A DNA stretch of 9,136 bases from an uncultured Opitutia bacterium (lineage in GTDB: Bacteria > Verrucomicrobiota > Verrucomicrobiia > Opitutales > Opitutaceae), in the NCBI GenBank assembly GCA_903938935.1, contig CAJAFD010000420.1, positions 1-9,136 on the forward strand, in the 5' to 3' direction. Both the position numbers and the translations under genes were made by a program. Positions within the stretch are counted from its first letter, which is position 1. Each line of letters begins with the position of its first letter. Below are positions 6,190 through 9,136 of the stretch, in pieces. The notes beneath the pieces are model-generated. The model did not search any database and was not told the origin of the DNA. It saw only the letters and a list, made by a program, of their open reading frames with translations.

Positions 6190-6884
6190 CGCCGCGCTAT
6201 TCCCTCGTCGTTCCTTTTTATAATGAAGCGGGCAACATCCTCCCGCTCGTCGAGAGCGCGGAGGTCGTCCTCGATGCGCTCGGCCACGACTACGAAATCC
6301 TCCTCGTCAACGACGGCAGCACGGACACCACCGCCGATGAAATCACCGCCTGCCTCGCGCGCTGGCCGCGTTGCCGCGCGCTCCACCAACCACGCAACCT
6401 CGGCCAAGCCACCGCGCTCCTCGACGGCCTCCGTGCCGCGCGCGGCGAAATTATTCTCACCATGGACGGCGACGGCCAAAACGACCCGCGCGATTTCCCG
6501 CTGCTGCTCGCCCCCGTCGAAGCCGGCACGCTCGACGTCGCGTGCGGCTGGCGCCATGACCGCCACGATTCTTGGCTCCGCCGCAAAATGTCTCGCCTCG
6601 CCAACTTCGTGCGCAGCCGAGTCCTCGGCGATCACCTGCACGACAGCGGTTGCCAACTCCGCGTCCTGCGCCGCGCGACCATCGCCGCGCTATTTCCGTT
6701 CGAGCTTCTCCAATCTTTTTTACCCGCCATCTTGATCGCCGCCGGATTCCGCCTCGGCGAATTCAAAGTCCGCCACCACCCGCGCACCCGCGGCCAAGCG
6801 AACTACGGCCTCCGCCAACTCTGGCTCCGCCCTACCCTCGCCATGCTCCGCCTCCGCCGCCGCCTCAGACCGAGTGTCACCTAA
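6186..6884 (+). CDS. GT2 family glycosyltransferase, polyprenyl-phosphate sugar synthase-like
   Basis: The 232-residue GT-A fold enzyme shows YSLVVPFYNEAGNI (5-18), the nucleotide-binding ILLVNDGSTD (38-47), RNLGQATALLDGLRAARGE (70-88), the metal/nucleotide DxD in TMDGDGQNDP (92-101) and DSGCQLRVLRR (153-163), followed by RGQANYGLRQL (202-212). This order matches dolichol- or undecaprenyl-phosphate hexose synthases, which move a sugar from a nucleotide donor to polyprenyl phosphate at the inner face of the membrane. There is no C-terminal pair of membrane helices, so it belongs to the short, soluble or peripheral DPM1-like class; a basic tail (RLRRRLRPS, 222-230) may help it sit on the membrane. 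The ATG lies inside the end of the upstream GT-C gene. The natural model is that this enzyme makes the lipid-linked donor used by that transferase. Sugar identity is unknown. Confidence 0.9.
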   Translation: MTPRYSLVVPFYNEAGNILPLVESAEVVLDALGHDYEILLVNDGSTDTTADEITACLARWPRCRALHQPRNLGQATALLDGLRAARGEIILTMDGDGQNDPRDFPLLLAPVEAGTLDVACGWRHDRHDSWLRRKMSRLANFVRSRVLGDHLHDSGCQLRVLRRATIAALFPFELLQSFLPAILIAAGFRLGEFKVRHHPRTRGQANYGLRQLWLRPTLAMLRLRRRLRPSVT

Positions 6885-6899
6885 TAGGTGACACTTTTT
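6873..6899 (+). terminator. Intrinsic terminator overlapping the GT2 stop codon
   Basis: AGTGTCACCT (6873-6882) pairs perfectly with AGGTGACACT (6886-6895) around the three-base loop AAT, followed by TTTTT (6895-6899). The GT2 stop codon TAA (6882-6884) lies at the top of the hairpin, so the last codons of the gene form its 5' arm. It ends the two-gene glycosyltransferase operon and separates it from the apbE-like gene 32 bases later. Confidence 0.8.
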
Positions 6900-6930
6900 A
6901 TAACCGTTTTTACGCAAAATTTTTCGCGGC

Positions 6931-7776
6931 ATGAAATTCCCGGAGTTTCCCGAGTTCCACCATGAGGCGATGGCGACGACGTTTGCCCTCGTCATTGCGG
7001 ACCAGTCGCCCGACTACGCGCGTCAGGCCGCGACGGCGTGCTTCCGCGAACTCGACCGGCTCGAAAGCGAACTCAGTCGCTACGTCGAATCGAGCGACAT
7101 CGCCCGCGCCAACCGCCTCGCCTTCGGCGAAACCATCGGGATCGGCGAGGACGCGTTGCATTGCCTGTTGCTCGCCGCCGACGCCTCGCTCGCCACCGAT
7201 CGCGCCTTCGATGCCGCGTACGCTTCGGAACGCGCGCCCGCGCAACCCGCCGATACACCGCTCTTCACGCTCGATCCCGCCGCTCACACGCTCACGTCGC
7301 ATACCGCGCAGCTGCACCTCGATCTCGGCGCCATCGGTAAAGGCTACGCCCTCGACCGGCTCGCCGCCGTCCTCGCCGATTGGGCCATCACCCACGCGTG
7401 TCTCCATGGTGGCGGGAGCAGCGTCCTTGCGCTTGATGCGCCCGCGGGTCAGACCGGCTGGCCTATCGGTCTCGGCGAGGGCCAACATCAGCGCGTGCTC
7501 TCGCTCACGCGTTGCGCCCTCAGCGGCTCCGGTCTCGCCGTCCAAGGCGAACACCTCGTCGATCCGCGCGCCCAAACCTCCGCACAGCGCCGCGACCGTA
7601 CCTGGGCCCTCGCGCCCGGCGCGGGTTTATCCGACGCGCTTTCGACGGCGTTTTTTATTTTCAACGATGCCGAGGTCGCTGCGTTTTGCACCGCACATCC
7701 GCACGTCGGCGCCGCCCTCGCCCACGCCGATGGCAAACTCGTCGCCCATGGCGCGCTCGCCGCGCTGCTCGCCTGA
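6931..7776 (+). CDS. apbE: ApbE-like FAD:protein FMN transferase without export signal
   Basis: The 281-residue product has ApbE motifs in order: HHEAMATTFAL (10-20), ELSRYVESSDIARAN (47-61), HLDLGAIGKGYALDRLA (129-145), LHGGGSSVLAL (158-168), the end of the core in LSGSG...GEHLVDPR (197-213) and GLSDALSTAFF (232-242), where the conserved Asp and Thr contribute to metal binding. ApbE moves FMN from FAD onto a Ser/Thr of a target protein such as NqrB/C, RnfD/G or FMN-binding-domain proteins, using magnesium. Most characterised members are periplasmic lipoproteins. Here the first residues are MKFPEFPEFHHEAM, with neither signal peptide nor lipobox, so the enzyme should be cytoplasmic unless the start lies elsewhere. 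The preceding terminator (to 6899) leaves little room for an upstream start. At 281 residues it is shorter than typical exported ApbE, about as expected without the leader. No obvious flavinylation target lies in the window. TATAAC at 6899-6904 could be a -10 box but has no clear -35. Confidence 0.88.
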   Translation: MKFPEFPEFHHEAMATTFALVIADQSPDYARQAATACFRELDRLESELSRYVESSDIARANRLAFGETIGIGEDALHCLLLAADASLATDRAFDAAYASERAPAQPADTPLFTLDPAAHTLTSHTAQLHLDLGAIGKGYALDRLAAVLADWAITHACLHGGGSSVLALDAPAGQTGWPIGLGEGQHQRVLSLTRCALSGSGLAVQGEHLVDPRAQTSAQRRDRTWALAPGAGLSDALSTAFFIFNDAEVAAFCTAHPHVGAALAHADGKLVAHGALAALLA

Positions 7777-7894
7777 AGCCTCCGCGCCGCCCCAGCAGCC
7801 ACGTTTCTTCAAGCAGCAACACCTTCTAACATCTACCCGATCGCCGAAAATCTTTCGTGCGCTCCGCCGCAGTTTCACAATGATCACCGCTCTT

Positions 7895-8878
7895 ATGAAA
7901 TCCCCCATTCGCGTCGCCGTCACCGGAGCTGCCGGTCAAATCGGTTACTCTCTGCTTTTCCGCATCGCCTCCGGCGCGATGTTCGGTCCCGACCAGCCCG
8001 TCATCCTCCAGCTCATCGAAGCCCCGATCGAGAAAGCCCTCAAAGCCCTCGAAGGCGTCGCCATGGAGCTCGATGACTGCGCGTTCCCGTTGCTCAAAGG
8101 CATCGTGCAAACCTCCGACGCTTCCGTCGGTTTCAAAGACGCCAATTGGTGCCTTCTCGTCGGCGCCAAGCCCCGCGGCCCCGGCATGGAGCGCGCCGAT
8201 CTGCTCAAGGACAACGGTAAGATTTTCATCGAGCAGGGTAAAATCATCGACGCCGTCGCCGCCGCTGATGCCCGCATCGCCGTGGTCGGCAATCCCGCCA
8301 ACACCAATTGCATGATCGCCGCCTCCCAGGCCAAGCGCCTGCCTGCCGATCGTTTCACTGCCATGGTTCGCCTCGACCAAAACCGCGCGCAGACCCAACT
8401 CGCCAAAAAGGCCGGCGTCGATCTCACCGCCGTCAAAGACATCTTCATCTACGGCAACCACAGCCCCACGATGTTCCCAGCCTTCGCCCACGCCACCATC
8501 AACGGCCAACCCGCCACCTCCATCATCACGGACAGCGCGTGGCTCCAAGGCCCGTTCTGCGAAACCGTCGGCAAACGCGGCGCCGCCATCATCGCCGCCC
8601 GCGGGCTTTCCTCTGCCGCCTCCGCCGCCAACGCCCTCGTCGACCACGTGCGCTCCCTCGTCACCCCCGGTGCGATTCACTCCATCGCCGTCAAGAGCGA
8701 GGGCCGCTACGGCTTCGATGCTAACGTCTGGGCCGGTATGCCCGTGCGCACTACGACTCCCGGCAGCTACGAAGTCATCACCGGCTACGCCATGGACGAC
8801 TTCGCAAAATCGAAAATCGCCGCGACCAACAAAGAACTCGCCGAAGAGCGCGCGTTCGTCGCCGAGATGATCAGTTAA
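7895..8878 (+). CDS. mdh: Malate dehydrogenase, NAD-dependent (cytosolic/type 2 family)
   Basis: The enzyme reversibly oxidises malate to oxaloacetate with NAD in the TCA cycle, in the cytoplasm. The 327-residue product begins MKSPIRVAVTGAAGQIGYSL, the classic start of this family, with the NAD-binding GAAGQIG at 11-17. Glu42 ends the second strand, as expected for NAD over NADP. The mobile substrate loop is KPRGPGMERADLL (92-104) with Arg94 and Arg100. VGNPANTN is at 131-138, LDQNRA at 160-165 and IYGNHSPT at 185-192, so the catalytic pair is Asp161 and His189. I use ATG 7895 because family members start with M-K-x-P-I-R-V; an in-frame ATG at 7880 would add only five residues and cannot be excluded. 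The gene follows apbE after 118 bases, where I see no convincing promoter, and is closed by a strong terminator. Confidence 0.97.
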   Translation: MKSPIRVAVTGAAGQIGYSLLFRIASGAMFGPDQPVILQLIEAPIEKALKALEGVAMELDDCAFPLLKGIVQTSDASVGFKDANWCLLVGAKPRGPGMERADLLKDNGKIFIEQGKIIDAVAAADARIAVVGNPANTNCMIAASQAKRLPADRFTAMVRLDQNRAQTQLAKKAGVDLTAVKDIFIYGNHSPTMFPAFAHATINGQPATSIITDSAWLQGPFCETVGKRGAAIIAARGLSSAASAANALVDHVRSLVTPGAIHSIAVKSEGRYGFDANVWAGMPVRTTTPGSYEVITGYAMDDFAKSKIAATNKELAEERAFVAEMIS

Positions 8879-8910
8879 AAAAACTCGTCACTACTTCAGC
8901 GTTTTTCTCC

Positions 8911-8939
8911 AGCGGCGCCTCCACGGGCGCCGCTTTTTT
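8911..8939 (+). terminator. Intrinsic terminator after malate dehydrogenase
   Basis: AGCGGCGCC (8911-8919) pairs perfectly with GGCGCCGCT (8926-8934) around the loop TCCACG, followed by TTTTTT (8934-8939). It lies 33 bases after the mdh stop codon. A further GGCGCCGC at 8947-8954 could compete for the 5' arm. The T-run is on the plus side only, so it serves mdh rather than the convergent gene. Confidence 0.88.
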
Positions 8940-8992
8940 CTTGGTCGGCGCCGCAGCTCCCATCTGCCGTCGACGACGAAATCACTTCAGTC

Positions 8993-9136
8993 TTACAACA
9001 TGCCCGCGAGCACGCGCGCCTTCGTGAGCGCAAACGCCCGCCGCAACTCCGCAAAACCCGCCACCAATTCCCGCGGCGAGCCACCCCGCGCGAACTGCAT
9101 TTCCAGCGTCGCACCGTCGCACGCCACCGCCGCATC
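8993..9136 (-). CDS. C-terminal 47 residues of an unrecognised protein, partial
   Basis: From the window edge the minus strand reads 47 codons without interruption and ends MQFARGGSPRELVAGF then ELRRAFALTKARVLAGML before TAA (8995-8993). Composition is protein-like: an amphipathic helical end with regular Leu, Ala and charged residues. Third positions are mostly G or C with a G bias, as in the minus-strand ygfZ gene. A different minus frame that is open across 8896-9135 gives an implausible Arg-, Cys- and Ser-rich product, so this frame is preferred. The start lies outside the window. The gene is convergent with mdh, with 114 bases between the stops. I do not recognise the family and assign no function. 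Confidence 0.6.
   Translation of the reverse strand, partial: DAAVACDGATLEMQFARGGSPRELVAGFAELRRAFALTKARVLAGML

Noticed and set aside
6962..7894. Open frame running through apbE in frame with mdh, which would give a 638-residue fusion
   Set aside because: The upstream part is an Arg/Pro/Ser-rich shadow of apbE; the mdh homology starts exactly at the methionine at 7895.
7826..8680. 284-codon minus-strand open frame antisense to mdh
   Set aside because: It is a low-complexity Gly/Asp/Glu-rich product lying opposite a complete malate dehydrogenase with all catalytic residues.
8896..9135. 79-codon minus-strand open frame at the right edge
   Set aside because: The Arg/Cys/Ser-rich product looks unnatural and runs through the mdh terminator; the neighbouring frame ending at 8993 is protein-like.
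1..9136. CRISPR arrays, insertion sequences, integrase sites, tRNA or rRNA genes
   Set aside because: I saw no regularly spaced direct repeats, no terminal inverted repeats flanking a transposase and no tRNA-like fold; the paired repeats found are all terminator stems.

Overview
This 9.1 kb window is high-GC bacterial chromosome with normal housekeeping-gene density. The gene families point to Verrucomicrobia, most likely Opitutaceae. The indicators are a Tat-exported Gfo/Idh/MocA oxidoreductase followed by a secreted discoidin-type protein, a GT-C glycosyltransferase of the Agl23/TIGR03663 type, and no recognisable Shine-Dalgarno sequence before any start codon. This placement rests on family recognition, not on a phylogenetic marker. 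I see no phage, insertion sequence, CRISPR array, tRNA or rRNA.

Layout. The left edge carries most of a ygfZ-type folate-binding gene on the minus strand, cut off by the window just inside its KGCYxGQ motif. A 254 bp AT-rich region divides it from the divergent gene for DAHP synthase, the first enzyme of the shikimate pathway. On the DAHP strand this region holds two terminator-like hairpins and a 16-codon ORF with six aromatic residues, so an attenuator or a small RNA is possible. Next comes a probable envelope operon (2084-4638): a DoxX-like four-helix membrane protein, a Tat-signal Gfo/Idh/MocA oxidoreductase and a secreted discoidin-like protein, closed by a perfect 14 bp hairpin. A second operon (4735-6884) encodes a GT-C membrane glycosyltransferase overlapping by 4 bp a cytoplasmic GT2 of the polyprenyl-phosphate sugar synthase type. 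Its terminator hairpin contains the last gene's stop codon. The right part has an ApbE-type flavin transferase without an export signal, then malate dehydrogenase with a strong terminator, and finally the last 47 codons of an unrecognised minus-strand gene convergent with mdh.

How they work together. DAHP synthase (aromatic amino acids), malate dehydrogenase (TCA cycle), YgfZ (iron-sulfur enzyme maintenance) and ApbE (covalent flavinylation) are central-metabolism or cofactor genes with no obvious link beyond proximity. The two operons each look functionally coherent. The GT2/GT-C pair fits donor synthesis on the cytoplasmic face and sugar transfer on the outer face of the membrane. The DoxX/Gfo-Idh/discoidin set fits oxidation of a sugar or glycan outside the cytoplasm. 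I see no clear new defence or mobile system. The best leads are the DAHP synthase leader region and the envelope redox operon.
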